In this document: piece by piece, positions 44,155 through 54,855 of the stretch | Layout: each line of letters begins with the position of its first letter | How positions within the stretch are numbered: the stretch's first letter is position 1 | DNA from: Gammaproteobacteria bacterium | Lineage (GTDB): Bacteria > Pseudomonadota > Gammaproteobacteria > SZUA-229 | Reading direction: 5' to 3' | NCBI GenBank assembly: GCA_026195255.1 | Contig: JAPHSS010000020.1 | Coordinates: forward strand, 114,887 to 178,886 | Length of the DNA stretch: 64,000 bases | Translations under genes and position numbers: made by a program | Notes under the pieces: generated by a model | The model's input: only the letters and a program-made list of their open reading frames with translations | Databases searched by the model: none | What the model was told of the DNA's origin: nothing

Positions 44155-45603
44155 TTAGTTATTTGTCGTATCACAAATATTACCAATGTTGACCACCTTC
44201 ATTGCATTGGTGCCACCACCGACCTCACCCAACGAGTCTCCGCGGGTAATAATTATTCGATCTCCATCGTTCACTATGCCTTTATCCTTTAACAGACAAG
44301 CCACAGTAGAACTTACATTGTAATCGCCAACCTGATCAAAATCGATACTGGTTGGGTATACACCCCTGTAAAGTGTCACTTTACGGCGTGTTTGCTGATG
44401 ACGGGTCATCGCATAAATCGGTATACCTGAGCTAATACGTGACATCCATAATACTGTTGAGCCTGATTCAGTGAGCGCCGCAATACCATCAACATTTAAG
44501 TGATTAGCAGTATACATGGTTGCCATAGCAAGAGCTTCGTCAACCCGTCCGAAGGTTAACTCCATACGGTGATCTGAAACCTTGGCTTTGGGATGCTGCT
44601 CTGCAGACTCACAGATACGTCCCATAGCCTCTACGGTTTCAACAGGGTATTTACCCGCCGCCGTTTCACCCGAGAGCATTACCGCGTCAGTTCCGTCATG
44701 CACCGCATTAGCCACATCAAATACTTCTGCACGTGTGGGAATCGAGTTTTCAATCATTGACTCCATCATCTGTGTCGCTGTAATAACGATACGGTCCATA
44801 CTACGTGCTTTAGCTATCAGATCTTTCTGTACAGCGGGCAACTCCGCATCACCAATTTCAACACCCAGATCACCGCGAGCAACCATAATAACATCAGATG
44901 CTATAATAATTTCATCAATACATTCAAGGGCTTCTGCACGCTCAATTTTAGCTACAATCGCGCCATGGCCACCGGCTTCACGTAATAACTTACGTGCCTG
45001 GTGTATATCATCGGCAGTCTTAGGGAAAGAAACTGCAATAAAATCGGCTTCTAATTTAGCCGCTGATTTAATATCTTCTTTGTCTTTATCTGTTAATGCA
45101 GGTGCACTTAAACCACCACCCTGTAGATTAATACCTTTTTTATCAGATAAAAAGCCACTGTGTGCAACTGTACAGTTAATTCTTAAACCCTCGACACTAT
45201 CAACGTCAAGCAACATACGGCCATCATCAAGTACTAAACGGTTGCCTGGTTTTACATCACCCGGCAAGCTTTTATAGGTAATACCGACACCCTCTTTGGT
45301 ACCTGCTTCGGGGTCTAGTTCCGCATCAAGAAAAAACTTATCACCTTCCGTTAAATAAACCTTACCTTCTACAAAACGCTCTGTTCTAATTTTTGGACCT
45401 TGCAAATCAGCAAGCACACCAACTACTCTGTTTAACCTGTCTGCTGATTCACGTACCATATCAACACGTCTGGCATGCTCTTCATGACTGCCGTGTGAAT
45501 AATTTAAACGAACAACATCGACACCTGCTTTTACAAGTCTGTCTATTGTTTCCTGGTCATCTGTTGCCGGACCTAATGTTGCTACTATCTTAGTTCTTCG
45601 CAA
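44155..45603 (-). CDS. pyk: pyruvate kinase
   Basis: 482 residues. Converts PEP and ADP to pyruvate and ATP. Motifs: RTKIVATLGPATDDQETIDRLVKAGVDVVRLNYSHGSHEEH, GPKIRTE, FPKTADDI region, MVARGDLGVEIGDAELPAVQKDLI, ATQMMESMIENSIPTRAEVFDVANAVHDGTDAVMLSGETAAGKYP. The start is TTG at 45603 with GGAG seven bases upstream; starting here keeps the universal RRTKIVATLGP. The gap to pgk holds a long hairpin element. Directly upstream of fba (62 bases). Confidence 0.95.
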   Translation of the reverse strand: MRRTKIVATLGPATDDQETIDRLVKAGVDVVRLNYSHGSHEEHARRVDMVRESADRLNRVVGVLADLQGPKIRTERFVEGKVYLTEGDKFFLDAELDPEAGTKEGVGITYKSLPGDVKPGNRLVLDDGRMLLDVDSVEGLRINCTVAHSGFLSDKKGINLQGGGLSAPALTDKDKEDIKSAAKLEADFIAVSFPKTADDIHQARKLLREAGGHGAIVAKIERAEALECIDEIIIASDVIMVARGDLGVEIGDAELPAVQKDLIAKARSMDRIVITATQMMESMIENSIPTRAEVFDVANAVHDGTDAVMLSGETAAGKYPVETVEAMGRICESAEQHPKAKVSDHRMELTFGRVDEALAMATMYTANHLNVDGIAALTESGSTVLWMSRISSGIPIYAMTRHQQTRRKVTLYRGVYPTSIDFDQVGDYNVSSTVACLLKDKGIVNDGDRIIITRGDSLGEVGGGTNAMKVVNIGNICDTTNN

Positions 45604-45638
45604 AGGAGGAACTCCTTAAAAAATAATTTATTAAAACC

Positions 45639-45745
45639 TTTGCCAACGAGGCACAGAGAATACAGATAAAATAAACATTTTGATTGTCATGCCTTCGGCG
45701 TGACAATCAAAAAAATCTGTGAACTCCATTTCTCCGTGGCAAAAA
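45639..45745 (-). repeat. nested palindromic element between pgk and pyk
   Basis: Outer imperfect arms begin TTTGCCAACGAGG and end CCGTGGCAAA, separated by about 100 bases. An inner, nearly perfect hairpin at 45678-45713 (TTTTGATTGTCA / TGACAATCAAAA around CCTTCGG) forms the core. The outer arm resembles the element at 46970-47070. The spacing puts the element just before the pyk ribosome site, so it may affect pyk translation or transcript ends. Confidence 0.75.
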
Positions 45746-45748
45746 TCT

Positions 45749-46930
45749 TTAGCCTTTCGCTCTTTCTTCTAAAATCGCAACTGCTGGTAATTCCTTGCCT
45801 TCTAAAAACTCCAGAAACGCACCGCCACCTGTTGAAATATAAGAAACCTTGTCCGATATATTATATTTATCAACTGCAGCTAAGGTATCACCACCACCTG
45901 CAATAGAGAACGCAGGCGACTCTGCAATTGCCATAGAGATTGCTTTAGTGCCTTCACCAAACTGATCAAACTCAAATACCCCGACAGGGCCATTCCAGAC
46001 AATCGTACCGGCGTTTTTAATAACTTCAGCAAGTGCCGCAGCAGAATCAGGGCCGATATCAAAAATCATATCGTCATCAGCACATTCATCAACATTCTTT
46101 AAAGTTGCTTCTGCTGTTTCTGAAAACTCTTTTGCACAAACGATATCTGTAGGCACAGGAATTGAACCGCCACGTGCCAGGGCATCAGCTGTTAATTTTT
46201 TCGCTGTATCAACAAGATCTTCTTCATAAAGCGATTTGCCAACATTGTGACCTTGAGCTGCGATAAATGTATTCGCAATACCGCCACCAACAATTAACTG
46301 ATCAACAACTTTAGAAAGTGATTCTAAAACTGTTAACTTAGTTGAAACTTTTGAACCACCTACAATTGCAACCATTGGTCGTGCAGGATTATCTAATGCC
46401 TTACCAAGCGCTTCTAATTCACCTGATAATAAAGGCCCCGCGCAGGCAGTCGGTGCAAATTTAGCCACGCCGTGTGTTGATGCCTGTGCACGGTGAGCCG
46501 TACCAAACGCATCCATTACATATACATCACATAAAGCCGCATAGGCTTTTGATAAAGCTTCATCGTTTTTCTTTTCGCCTTTATTAAAACGAACGTTTTC
46601 TAAAATAACCACTTCGCCATCTGCAACTTCTGGAGCAGAATCAAGATAACCCGTAATTAATTTAACTTCTTTACCTAATTCCTTAGTTAAGTAGTCAGCA
46701 ACAGGCTGTAATGAAAACTCAGCAGCAGGCACGCCTTCAGTTGGACGCCCCAGGTGAGACATCAGCATCACTTTTGCACCGGCTTCGATGCAATGTTTGA
46801 TAGTTGGCATAGACGCTTCAATACGTTTAGCACTGGTTACTTTTCCGTCTTTAACAGGTACGTTTAAGTCCTGACGAATTAACATGCGTTTGCCTGCTAA
46901 ATCTAAATCGGTCATTTTTATTACTGACAT
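45749..46930 (-). CDS. pgk: phosphoglycerate kinase
   Basis: 393 residues. Transfers phosphate between 1,3-bisphosphoglycerate and ADP. Motifs: [155 protein letters not shown] precedes the ATG. Flanked on both sides by palindromic elements. Confidence 0.96.
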   Translation of the reverse strand: MSVIKMTDLDLAGKRMLIRQDLNVPVKDGKVTSAKRIEASMPTIKHCIEAGAKVMLMSHLGRPTEGVPAAEFSLQPVADYLTKELGKEVKLITGYLDSAPEVADGEVVILENVRFNKGEKKNDEALSKAYAALCDVYVMDAFGTAHRAQASTHGVAKFAPTACAGPLLSGELEALGKALDNPARPMVAIVGGSKVSTKLTVLESLSKVVDQLIVGGGIANTFIAAQGHNVGKSLYEEDLVDTAKKLTADALARGGSIPVPTDIVCAKEFSETAEATLKNVDECADDDMIFDIGPDSAAALAEVIKNAGTIVWNGPVGVFEFDQFGEGTKAISMAIAESPAFSIAGGGDTLAAVDKYNISDKVSYISTGGGAFLEFLEGKELPAVAILEERAKG

Positions 46931-46969
46931 GGATTACTCCTAAATATATTTTTAAATTTTTTAAACATT

Positions 46970-47070
46970 CTTGCCACAGAGACACAAAGGACACAGAGTT
47001 TTTTGTTATGCGCCTGAGGCACAACAATAAAACTGTTCTTTTCTCTGTGTTTTCCGTGCCTCTGTGGCGA
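46970..47070 (-). repeat. nested palindromic element between the proximal gap and pgk
   Basis: Arms TTGCCACAGAGACACAAAGG and the complementary CCGTGCCTCTGTGGCGA at the ends, about 100 bases overall, with inner TTTTGTTATGCGCC..GGCACAACAA pairing. The left arm resembles that of the 45639 element; repeats of the CCACAGAGACACAGAGG type are widespread in bacteria. It lies 40 bases before the pgk start. Confidence 0.75.
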
Positions 47071-47082
47071 TAACTTATATCT

Positions 47083-48087
47083 TTACTTTGCACTCATTAA
47101 TGCAATGGTAGTATCAATCATACGATTTGAGAAACCCCATTCATTGTCGTACCACGAACACACTTTCACTAAATTTCCACCGCTTACTCTAGTTAGCGTC
47201 GCATCAAAATTTGATGTTGTGCTGGTATGATTAAAATCTACCGACACTAATGGCGCCGCACTATAATCAAGCACTTTGCCATCCGCCGCTTCTTTCATAA
47301 TGGCGTTTATTTCTTCAACCGTTGTATCTCTACTAGCCGTGAATGTTAAATCGACTAATGACACATTTATAGTCGGCACACGTATTGCGAAACCGTCTAA
47401 CTTACCATTTAGTTCAGGTAACACTAAACCAATAGCCGCTGCTGCTCCGGTTTTTGTCGGAATCATTGAGCTGGTAGCCGATCGCGCACGCCTCAGGTCA
47501 GTATGATAAACATCAGTTAATACCTGATCATTGGTATAAGAATGTATGGTTGTCATCAAACCATTATCTATACCGATTTTTTCATTAATCGGTTTCACCA
47601 ACGGTGCCAAACAGTTAGTTGTGCATGATGCATTTGAAATAACCGTATCGGTTGCTTTCAATATTTCATGATTTACACCGTAAACAATTGTTGCATCAAC
47701 TCCGTGTCCGCCAGGCGCAGAGATAACAACTTTCTTAGCGCCACCTTTAATGTGCAAAGAAGCTTTTTCTTTACTGGCAAAAAAACCGGTACATTCAAGC
47801 ACAACATCAACACCTAAATCACCCCAGGGCAATGTAGCCGGATCACGCTCACCTAACACCAGAATTCTGTCGCCATTCACAACCATATGGTCATTATCGA
47901 CATGAACTTCACCGGGAAAACGACCGTGCGCGGTATCATACTGTGTTAAATGCGCATTAGTATGCGAATCACCTAAATCATTAATAGCCACAACCTGTAT
48001 TTCATCGGTACGACCCGATTCATATATTGCGCGCAAAATGTTACGACCTATGCGCCCGTAGCCATTAATAGCAACCTTGATTGCCAT
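47083..48087 (-). CDS. gap: glyceraldehyde-3-phosphate dehydrogenase (first of two)
   Basis: 334 residues from the ATG at 48087 with AAGGTAAAAAAT upstream; an in-frame start at 48111 adds eight residues and is less likely. Motifs: [20 protein letters not shown], the catalytic Cys in [48 protein letters not shown]-like [34 protein letters not shown]. Asp in AINDLG suggests NAD preference. The second gap gene (48496) is clearly different in sequence; this copy is nearer to the Epd/Gap-B-like branch but keeps the GAPDH active site. Which copy is used in which direction cannot be decided here. Confidence 0.93.
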   Translation of the reverse strand: MAIKVAINGYGRIGRNILRAIYESGRTDEIQVVAINDLGDSHTNAHLTQYDTAHGRFPGEVHVDNDHMVVNGDRILVLGERDPATLPWGDLGVDVVLECTGFFASKEKASLHIKGGAKKVVISAPGGHGVDATIVYGVNHEILKATDTVISNASCTTNCLAPLVKPINEKIGIDNGLMTTIHSYTNDQVLTDVYHTDLRRARSATSSMIPTKTGAAAAIGLVLPELNGKLDGFAIRVPTINVSLVDLTFTASRDTTVEEINAIMKEAADGKVLDYSAAPLVSVDFNHTSTTSNFDATLTRVSGGNLVKVCSWYDNEWGFSNRMIDTTIALMSAK

Positions 48088-48495
48088 ATTTTTTACCTTT
48101 TTATTTATCATTAAATTTTTAATAATAAATGTAATGAGTTAGAGCAGGTCATCAAACGACAACCTCTCAGGTTTATCATTGAAACTTATTTGCTAAATAA
48201 TTTTTAGTGTTTGAATAATTAAACCCACTGGGTTACCGACAAAAACAGTCAGGAACAAGGTGCGATGTAATTAGCTTTAAACAAAAAATCACTTGGAAAA
48301 TAAGTTTAAGGGGGAAAATAAATTACCCCCTTAAAACTATTAATGACCCCGCAGCAAATACCACGAAGTCATTAATTAAGTGAAGATTTTGTTCACCAGC
48401 AAGGCGCGTTCTAATTTAAAAAGCGGAGTGTGCTGTTTTGCACATGAGCATTTTTAAATTAGAGCAGCAACGCAGCTGGCGGACAAAAGCTTCGC
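48088..48495. other. long spacer between the two gap genes
   Basis: About 400 bases with no credible gene. It contains the large palindromic element that overlaps the stop codon of the upstream gap, then AT-rich DNA with an A-rich stretch near 48270-48330 that could hold a promoter for the downstream gap-pgk-pyk-fba part. Confidence 0.5.
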
Positions 48496-48500
48496 TTAAT
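48375..48500 (-). repeat. long palindromic element overlapping the gap stop codon
   Basis: Imperfect arms of about 60 bases: ATTAAGTGAAGATTTTGTTC..CCAGC..TCTAATTTAAAAA on one side and the complement ending AAAAGCTTCGCTTAAT on the other. The centre is GTGTGC-TGTTTT-GCACAT. The outer end ATTAAG includes the TAA of the distal gap gene (48496-48498). Confidence 0.8.
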
Positions 48501-49500
48501 TTGCTGCTACGTGCTCTACGAAACGAAGCATGTTGCATGTGTAACCGTACTCATTGTCATACCATGAAACCAGTTTCACGAAAGTACCGTCTAATGCAAT
48601 ACCCGCGCCTTCATCAAAGACTGAAGAGTAAGAGTTACCACGGAAGTCAGTAGAAACAACTTTTTCATCTGTGTAACCAAGAGTACGACTCATGTCACCA
48701 GTAGTTGAAGCTGCTTTTATCTCTGCACAAATTTCTTCATATGTCGCTTCTTTCTCTAGCTCAACAGTTAAGTCAACTACAGAAACGTCTGAAGTAGGTA
48801 CGCGGAAAGCCATACCTGTTAATTTGCCGTTAAGCTCTGGAAGAACAACACCAACTGCTTTAGCAGCACCCGTTGAAGAAGGAATGATATTTTCTAAAAT
48901 ACCACGACCACCGCGCCAGTCTTTCTGTGAAGGACCGTCAACTGTTTTCTGTGTAGCAGTTGCAGCATGAACAGTCGTCATAAGACCACGTTTGATGCCG
49001 AACTTATCATTGATAACTTTAGCAATTGGAGCAAGGCAGTTAGTTGTGCAAGATGCTGCAGAAACAATTGCCTGACCTGCATATTCGTTGTGATTAACAC
49101 CGTATACAAACATTGGCGTGCCATCTTTAGAAGGAGCTGATTGAACAACTTTCTTTGCGCCTGCATCAATGTGCTTCTGACAACCTTCTTCTGTAAGGAA
49201 GAAACCTGTGCAATCGATAACGATTTCAGCACCAACATCACCCCATTTAAGGTCTGCTGGGTCACGTTCTGCCGTTAAACGAATTTTCTTTCCGTCAACG
49301 ATCATTGAATTTTCATCAGATGAAACTTCACCTGGGAAGTTACCGTGAACTGAATCGTACTTAAGCATGTATGCCAGGTAATCTGGGTCTAATAAATCGT
49401 TAATACCTACGATTTCGATTTCTGGAAAGTCATTAGTTACTGCACGGAATACCATACGGCCGATACGACCAAAACCGTTAATACCTACTTTAATAGCCAT
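48496..49500 (-). CDS. gap: glyceraldehyde-3-phosphate dehydrogenase (second of two)
   Basis: 334 residues, resembling E. coli GapA and the glycolytic type. Motifs: [61 protein letters not shown] with the catalytic Cys, [71 protein letters not shown] precedes the ATG. It follows tkt (86 bases after the tkt stop, with a short hairpin between). Codon use appears strongly biased, as for a highly expressed gene. Confidence 0.95.
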   Translation of the reverse strand: MAIKVGINGFGRIGRMVFRAVTNDFPEIEIVGINDLLDPDYLAYMLKYDSVHGNFPGEVSSDENSMIVDGKKIRLTAERDPADLKWGDVGAEIVIDCTGFFLTEEGCQKHIDAGAKKVVQSAPSKDGTPMFVYGVNHNEYAGQAIVSAASCTTNCLAPIAKVINDKFGIKRGLMTTVHAATATQKTVDGPSQKDWRGGRGILENIIPSSTGAAKAVGVVLPELNGKLTGMAFRVPTSDVSVVDLTVELEKEATYEEICAEIKAASTTGDMSRTLGYTDEKVVSTDFRGNSYSSVFDEGAGIALDGTFVKLVSWYDNEYGYTCNMLRFVEHVAAN

Positions 49501-49547
49501 TATATTTTTCCTCGGTTAATAATTTAAAAACAAAAACTTTTATAACA

Positions 49548-49570
49548 TCACTCCCACATTGCAGGAGTGA
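49548..49570 (-). terminator. short hairpin between tkt and gap
   Basis: TCACTCC / GGAGTGA, a 7-base stem with a 9-base loop, 16 bases after the tkt stop. No T run follows, so it is more likely a processing or attenuation signal than a full terminator. Confidence 0.45.
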
Positions 49571-49586
49571 CAACAAAAACAGTTAG

Positions 49587-51560
49587 TTACAGTATGCCTT
49601 CTACTGCTTTAACAACATTTTCAACAGTGAAACCAAACTCTTTAAATAGCTGGTCTGCAGGTGCTGACTCACCGAAGTGATCAATACCTACAACTGCATC
49701 TGCGTACTTGTACCATGCATCAGTAACAGCTGCTTCAACAGCAACAGTTGGCACACCTTTGATTAATACAGATGATTTGTAAGCTGCATCCTGTGCGTCA
49801 AATATGTTTGTAGATGGCATAGAAACAACACGAATTTTCTTACCAGACATAGCTTCTGCAGCACCTGTTGCCAGGGCAACTTCAGAACCCGTGCCGATAA
49901 TAATTGCATCTGGCGTGCCGTCGCAATCTTTAAGAATGTAACCACCCTTAGTGATTTCAGCAATCTGCGCGTCGGTACGAACCTGATGTGGCAGCCCCTG
50001 ACGAGAGAAGATTAAGCAAGAAGGGCCTTCTTTACGTTCAGCCGCCTGCTGCCATGCAACTGCAGATTCAACTGCATCACATGGACGCCATACAGCCATG
50101 TTTGGAATCATACGTAATGTAGGAATCTGCTCAACGGGCTGGTGAGTTGGACCATCTTCACCCAGACCGATAGAGTCATGAGAGAAAACAAACAGACTGC
50201 GAATCTTCATCAGTGCTGCCATACGTAAAGCATTACGCGCATATTCAGAGAACATCAGGAATGTTGCACCAAATGGAATTAAACCACCGTGTAATGCAAT
50301 ACCGTTCATGATGGCTGACATACCAAACTCACGTACACCGTAGTTCAGGTAGTTAGCGTCTGCATTATCGATCATTGGCTTGTAACCAGACCATTCAGTC
50401 AGGTTAGAACAACCCAGGTCAGCAGAACCACCAAACAGTTCAGGTAACATTGGTGAGTAAGCTTCGATAGCAGCTAAAGATGCCTGACGAGTTGCAGGGC
50501 TTTTCGCATCTGTATTCACAGAAGCAATATAGTCAGCTGATTTAGCTGCCCAGTCTGCTGGTAAATCACCCGCCATACGACGTTCGAACTCAGCTGCTAA
50601 TTCAGGGAAAGCCGCTTTATATGCAGCAAACTTATCATTCCATGCCGCTTCAGCTTTAGCGCCTTTTTCTTTCGCATCCCAACCCGCATATACATCTTTA
50701 GGTACTTCAAATGCACCGTGATCCCAACCTAAAGCCGCTTTAGTCAGGTTAATTTCTTCTTCACCTAATGGCGCGCCGTGACATGCATGGCTGCCCGCTT
50801 TATTAGGTGAACCAAAACCGATTGTTGTTTTACAGCAAATCATTGTTGGCTTGTCTGTCATAGCTTTCGCCATTTCAGTTGCTTTAGCGATAGCTTCTGG
50901 ATCGTGCCCATCAACGTCAGCAATCACATGCCAGCCATAAGCTTCAAAACGCTTTGGTGTATCGTCAGTGAACCAGCCTTCTACGTGACCATCAATAGAA
51001 ATACCGTTGTCATCCCAGTAAGCAATCAGCTTACCCAGACCTAAAGTACCTGCCAGAGAACAGGCCTCATGCGAAATACCTTCCATTAAACAGCCATCAC
51101 CCAGGAACACATAAGTGTTGTGATCAACAATATCGTGACCTTTCTGGTTGAACTGACCCGCCATTGTCTTTTCAGCAATCGCCATACCAACAGCATTTGT
51201 GATGCCCTGGCCTAATGGACCCGTTGTGGTTTCAACACCTGGCGCATAACCGTACTCAGGATGACCCGGCGTTTTAGAATGCAACTGACGGAACTGCTTA
51301 AGATCTTCAATAGACAGATCATAACCCGTCAGGTGAAGTAATGAGTAGATCAGCATTGAGCCGTGACCATTAGAAAGTACAAAACGGTCGCGATCTGCCC
51401 AGTTAGGGTTAGCAGGGTTGTGGTTCATGTTGTCGTTCCACAACACTTCAGCTATATCAGCCATACCCATAGGTGCACCCGGGTGACCAGAATTTGCTTT
51501 TTGTACTGCATCCATACTTAATGCGCGGATTGCATTAGCAAGCTCTTTGCGTGATGACAT
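49587..51560 (-). CDS. tkt: transketolase
   Basis: 657 residues from the ATG at 51560, with GGAG eight bases upstream; a start at 51578 would add six unconserved residues. Transfers two-carbon units with ThDP. Motifs: [57 protein letters not shown], ThDP-binding [40 protein letters not shown], and [22 protein letters not shown]. It is the first gene of the carbon cluster. Such tkt-gap-pgk-pyk-fba clusters serve the Calvin cycle or gluconeogenesis/glycolysis; the rest of the Calvin cycle is not seen here. Confidence 0.95.
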   Translation of the reverse strand: MSSRKELANAIRALSMDAVQKANSGHPGAPMGMADIAEVLWNDNMNHNPANPNWADRDRFVLSNGHGSMLIYSLLHLTGYDLSIEDLKQFRQLHSKTPGHPEYGYAPGVETTTGPLGQGITNAVGMAIAEKTMAGQFNQKGHDIVDHNTYVFLGDGCLMEGISHEACSLAGTLGLGKLIAYWDDNGISIDGHVEGWFTDDTPKRFEAYGWHVIADVDGHDPEAIAKATEMAKAMTDKPTMICCKTTIGFGSPNKAGSHACHGAPLGEEEINLTKAALGWDHGAFEVPKDVYAGWDAKEKGAKAEAAWNDKFAAYKAAFPELAAEFERRMAGDLPADWAAKSADYIASVNTDAKSPATRQASLAAIEAYSPMLPELFGGSADLGCSNLTEWSGYKPMIDNADANYLNYGVREFGMSAIMNGIALHGGLIPFGATFLMFSEYARNALRMAALMKIRSLFVFSHDSIGLGEDGPTHQPVEQIPTLRMIPNMAVWRPCDAVESAVAWQQAAERKEGPSCLIFSRQGLPHQVRTDAQIAEITKGGYILKDCDGTPDAIIIGTGSEVALATGAAEAMSGKKIRVVSMPSTNIFDAQDAAYKSSVLIKGVPTVAVEAAVTDAWYKYADAVVGIDHFGESAPADQLFKEFGFTVENVVKAVEGIL

Positions 51561-52028
51561 AGGATCTTCTCCAATCAAGTTTTAAAATTTGCGTTACCCG
51601 GAATGCCCCGGTAACAAGAATCTGGTTAATTAATGAGCCTGTAATTAAGCCGAAGGGTTTTCACCCACACTAATAAAGGGGCGCTATTTTCCCTTACTTC
51701 GAGCCATTCGGCAACTCTATACTGGAATTACATGCCGAATTATTAAACTTACAAGATTATTTTTATCATTTACAGGCCAAAACAAATCCATTTAATATTA
51801 AAGATATCAACAAGATACAAGCACAAAATAACATCACCTTACTATGAGTGATTTTATTCCCCCATAAGAAACCATGAAGAGCCCATTGATGCAGGCAGCC
51901 GACGATTAAGCCAGCGCATTTGTCATCGCAGTCTGCAGAAACCTGCCTGCTCCACTCGGCCTGTATCCCATGTAATTATGACCACAGACCAGCCTGTAGT
52001 GCTCTAAACGTTTTCGGCCTGGAAAAAA
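51561..52028. other. intergenic region upstream of tkt
   Basis: About 470 bases with no credible ORF. It should hold the main promoter of the carbon cluster. I see the leader hairpin listed separately, an AT-rich stretch at 51740-51850, and a more GC-rich stretch at about 51880-52020 without a recognised family. Confidence 0.5.
51593..51615 (-). promoter_or_regulatory. imperfect palindrome in the tkt leader
   Basis: GTTACC-C-GG-AATG-CC-C-CGGTAAC-like palindrome 32-54 bases upstream of the tkt ATG. It could be an operator or a leader hairpin; no consensus is recognised. Confidence 0.35.
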
Positions 52029-52589
52029 CTAAGCTTCCTTCCATTTAATTGAGCAACCCATACTTGGCACCTGCTCTTTTGGCCCTTTACCTGTCTCTGC
52101 TACTGTTTTCATGCCCTCAAACAGATCGCGTCGCACATTATCAGGTGCAGCTTCTTTACGACTTTCGTCCAGCCGACCACGATATTGCAGCTTCAAATCA
52201 GCGTTATAACCAAAAAAATCAGGCGTACATACCGCGCCATAGGCTTTTGCAACCTGCTGGGTTTCATCTATTAAATAAGGAAAACCGAAACCGTATTCAT
52301 CCGATACCTTTTTCATATTTTCAAATGAGTCTTCTTCATACTCAGCCGGGTCATTCGACATTATCGCAACCGTATTAACACCCAGCGCCTTTAACTCACG
52401 CGTATCTCGCACTATTCTGTCTCGTATAGACTTCACATAAGGACAATGGTTGCAGATAAACATAACCAGCAAGCCTTTCTCACCAGCACAATCTGCCAAA
52501 CTCCAGTTCCTTCCATCAATGCCCGGCAAATCAAAATCAATTGCCGGTTTATCAAAGTCGCACACGGGGGGCTGTAAACTAACCATCAT
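52029..52589 (-). CDS. thioredoxin-family (redoxin) protein
   Basis: About 186 residues. ATG ATG at 52589 and 52586 follow AGGTGAG; a GTG at 52595 is also open. AhpC/TSA-like fold: FDLPGIDGRNWSLADCAGEKGLLVMFICNHCPYVKSI with a CNHC motif, then NTVAIMSNDPAEYEEDSFENMKKV and VCTPDFFGYNADLKLQYRGRLDES. This is a widespread thioredoxin-like group (DUF953/redoxin type) of unknown substrate. Cytosolic, as no signal peptide is seen. It is divergent from rpoD. Confidence 0.85.
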   Translation of the reverse strand: MMVSLQPPVCDFDKPAIDFDLPGIDGRNWSLADCAGEKGLLVMFICNHCPYVKSIRDRIVRDTRELKALGVNTVAIMSNDPAEYEEDSFENMKKVSDEYGFGFPYLIDETQQVAKAYGAVCTPDFFGYNADLKLQYRGRLDESRKEAAPDNVRRDLFEGMKTVAETGKGPKEQVPSMGCSIKWKEA

Positions 52590-52690
52590 TCTCACCTATA
52601 TTTTTATTACTATTAACCTGCCATTTTACCGCAGCTATCTTATACCCACAAAAGCCATTAATTTCCACCTTAAAACATCAATTTAATTAA

Positions 52691-52719
52691 CTGACGGTAT
52701 AGCAACACTCTTATATACA
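52691..52719 (+). promoter_or_regulatory. candidate sigma-70 promoter for rpoD
   Basis: CTGACG (52691-52696), a 17-base spacer and TATACA (52714-52719), 53 bases before the rpoD ATG. Confidence 0.4.
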
Positions 52720-52771
52720 TGCTAAAATTCGTAGTTCAGTTTTAAAACCTTGTAATCTTTAGCGGAAGAAC

Positions 52772-54697
52772 ATGAGTCAGCAGAAAAAGCAGTCAAAAGC
52801 CAAGACAAAAGACAAGAAAGTCGCGCTCAAAAGCAGCGCAAAAAAAGCAATCAAAGATTCAGAACAGGAGCAAGCCACTCCAGAAGGCACAGTTGCCGCG
52901 CCTCAAGATAAACAATCCCTGCTTAAACAGCTGATTGCCAAAGGAAAAGAACAGGGTTACCTGACTTATGCCGAAGTAAACGATCACCTGCCAGAAGAGA
53001 TTGTCGACCCCGAACAGGTTGAAGACATCATTAATATGATCAACGACATGGGCATTACTGTTCATGAAGTTGCACCAGATACCGAGTCGCTGGTATTAAC
53101 CGATGCGAGCGCCACAGATGATACTGCCGCTGAAGAAGCCGCAGCAGCACTGGCGTCCATCGAAAATGAATTCGGTCGCACCACTGACCCGGTACGCATG
53201 TATATGCGTGAAATGGGCACAGTTGAGTTATTAACTCGTGAAGGCGAAATTTCTATAGCCAAACGCATTGAAGAAGGCCTTAAACAGGTAATGCGTGCAC
53301 TGGCAACCAACCCCCGCTCTGTTCACCAGGTTCTTAAAACCTATGAAGCCATCAAAGCCGAAGAAACACGCCTTACCGATTTAATTAGCGGTTTCCGCAG
53401 TGATGACAGCGATGAAATTGCCCAGCCAGCATCTGGCCCGGCTGATGAGCGCGATGACGATGAAGAAGTAGTTATTGATACTGGCCCTGACCCAGAACGC
53501 GCCAATGAACAGTTTGTGTTATTAGAAAAAGCCTATAACAAAACGATTAAAGCACTAGAGAAAAAGACCAAAACAGCAGCTAAATGCCGCGAAGAAATGG
53601 CAGAAATCTTTATGGAACTAAAGTTTCTGCCTGTTATTGTTATCGCAATGACCAAAGAGTTACGCAGCACAATTGACCGCGTAAGAACTCATGAACGTTT
53701 CATTCTTAATCTGTGTGTTAATAAATGCCACATGCCACGCAAAGCATTTATTCAATCATTTCCAGAGAACGAAACAAACCAGAAATGGATAGACCAGTAT
53801 TTAACCGGTCACGAGTACTCTGAGGCATTAAGCGAATACACAGCAGAAATAAAACAGGCACAGTTGAAACTGTCTCTGTTAGAAAAAACCTACGGCCTTG
53901 AAATTACAGACATAAAAGAGATCAATCGTAAGATGTCTATCGGCGAAGCAAAAGCACGCCGCGCCAAAAAAGAAATGGTTGAAGCCAACTTACGGTTAGT
54001 TATTTCTATAGCGAAAAAATACACCAACCGTGGCCTGCAATTCCTCGATTTAATTCAGGAAGGCAATATCGGCTTAATGAAAGCCGTTGATAAATTTGAA
54101 TACCGTCGTGGTTACAAATTTTCAACCTATGCAACATGGTGGATTCGCCAGGCAATAACACGATCTATTGCCGACCAGGCACGTACTATCCGTATTCCGG
54201 TTCATATGATTGAAACCATCAATAAACTGAACCGAATTTTCCGTCAGATGTTACAGGAAAAAGGCCGCGAGCCAACCCCTGAAGAACTCGCAGAAAAAAT
54301 GGAAATGCCAGAAGATAAAGTTCGCAAAGTGCTTAAAATTGCCAAAGAACCTATCTCAATGGAAACCCCCATCGGTGATGACGAAGACTCAAACCTGGGT
54401 GACTTCATTGAAGACATTAACATTATGTCTCCAGTAGATTCAGCTACAGGTGAGTCATTACGTGAATCAACAAAAGATATTTTATCTACGTTAACACCAC
54501 GTGAAGCAAAAGTATTACGCATGCGTTTCGGCATCAATATGAACACTGACCACACATTAGAAGAAGTCGGCAAACAGTTTGATGTAACACGTGAACGTAT
54601 TCGTCAGATCGAAGCCAAGGCACTGCGTAAACTACGTCACCCTTCACGCGCAGAAAATTTGCGCAGCTTTATCGGTGAAGACAACAACAACAATTAA
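52772..54697 (+). CDS. rpoD: RNA polymerase primary sigma factor RpoD
   Basis: 641 residues, the size of gammaproteobacterial sigma-70. N-terminal Lys-rich leader, region 1.1 ([25 protein letters not shown]), region 1.2 ([22 protein letters not shown]), the long non-conserved region with an acidic stretch at about residues 210-245, region 2 ([59 protein letters not shown]), region 3, and region 4 with the [33 protein letters not shown] precedes the ATG. dnaG, the common upstream neighbour, is not here. Confidence 0.97.
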   Translation: MSQQKKQSKAKTKDKKVALKSSAKKAIKDSEQEQATPEGTVAAPQDKQSLLKQLIAKGKEQGYLTYAEVNDHLPEEIVDPEQVEDIINMINDMGITVHEVAPDTESLVLTDASATDDTAAEEAAAALASIENEFGRTTDPVRMYMREMGTVELLTREGEISIAKRIEEGLKQVMRALATNPRSVHQVLKTYEAIKAEETRLTDLISGFRSDDSDEIAQPASGPADERDDDEEVVIDTGPDPERANEQFVLLEKAYNKTIKALEKKTKTAAKCREEMAEIFMELKFLPVIVIAMTKELRSTIDRVRTHERFILNLCVNKCHMPRKAFIQSFPENETNQKWIDQYLTGHEYSEALSEYTAEIKQAQLKLSLLEKTYGLEITDIKEINRKMSIGEAKARRAKKEMVEANLRLVISIAKKYTNRGLQFLDLIQEGNIGLMKAVDKFEYRRGYKFSTYATWWIRQAITRSIADQARTIRIPVHMIETINKLNRIFRQMLQEKGREPTPEELAEKMEMPEDKVRKVLKIAKEPISMETPIGDDEDSNLGDFIEDINIMSPVDSATGESLRESTKDILSTLTPREAKVLRMRFGINMNTDHTLEEVGKQFDVTRERIRQIEAKALRKLRHPSRAENLRSFIGEDNNNN

Positions 54698-54717
54698 AAT
54701 AAATTTAACTTGTTGTT

Positions 54718-54751
54718 ACGCACGTTATATTTATAATGTGCGTTTGTTTTT
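54718..54751 (+). terminator. rho-independent terminator of rpoD
   Basis: ACGCACGTTATA / TATAATGTGCGT stem with a small loop and a TTTGTTTTT tail, 20 bases after the rpoD stop. Confidence 0.85.
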
Positions 54752-54782
54752 GCAAGCCAAAAACATAAAAATAAAAACGTCG

Positions 54783-54805
54783 TTCCCGCAATTTTCTAGC
54801 GGGAA
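54783..54805. repeat. short palindromic repeat between rpoD and the tRNA
   Basis: TTCCCGC / GCGGGAA arms around AATTTTCTA, followed by TCCAGTG. The CGTTCCCGC..GCGGGAATCCAG design is a common dispersed repeat in proteobacteria. Confidence 0.6.
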
Positions 54806-54855
54806 TCCAGTGACCTTTTCACCGGGCTCCTTACATGAGTGACAATAAAAATAAA

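Noticed and set aside
44582-45277. 231-codon antisense ORF inside pyk
   Set aside because: Complement of a highly conserved gene with biased codons, which produces long shadow frames.
47083-48087. Assignment of the first gap copy as erythrose-4-phosphate dehydrogenase (epd)
   Set aside because: Some similarity to Epd exists, but the TKTGAAA region and operon position fit GAPDH better; no pdxB context.
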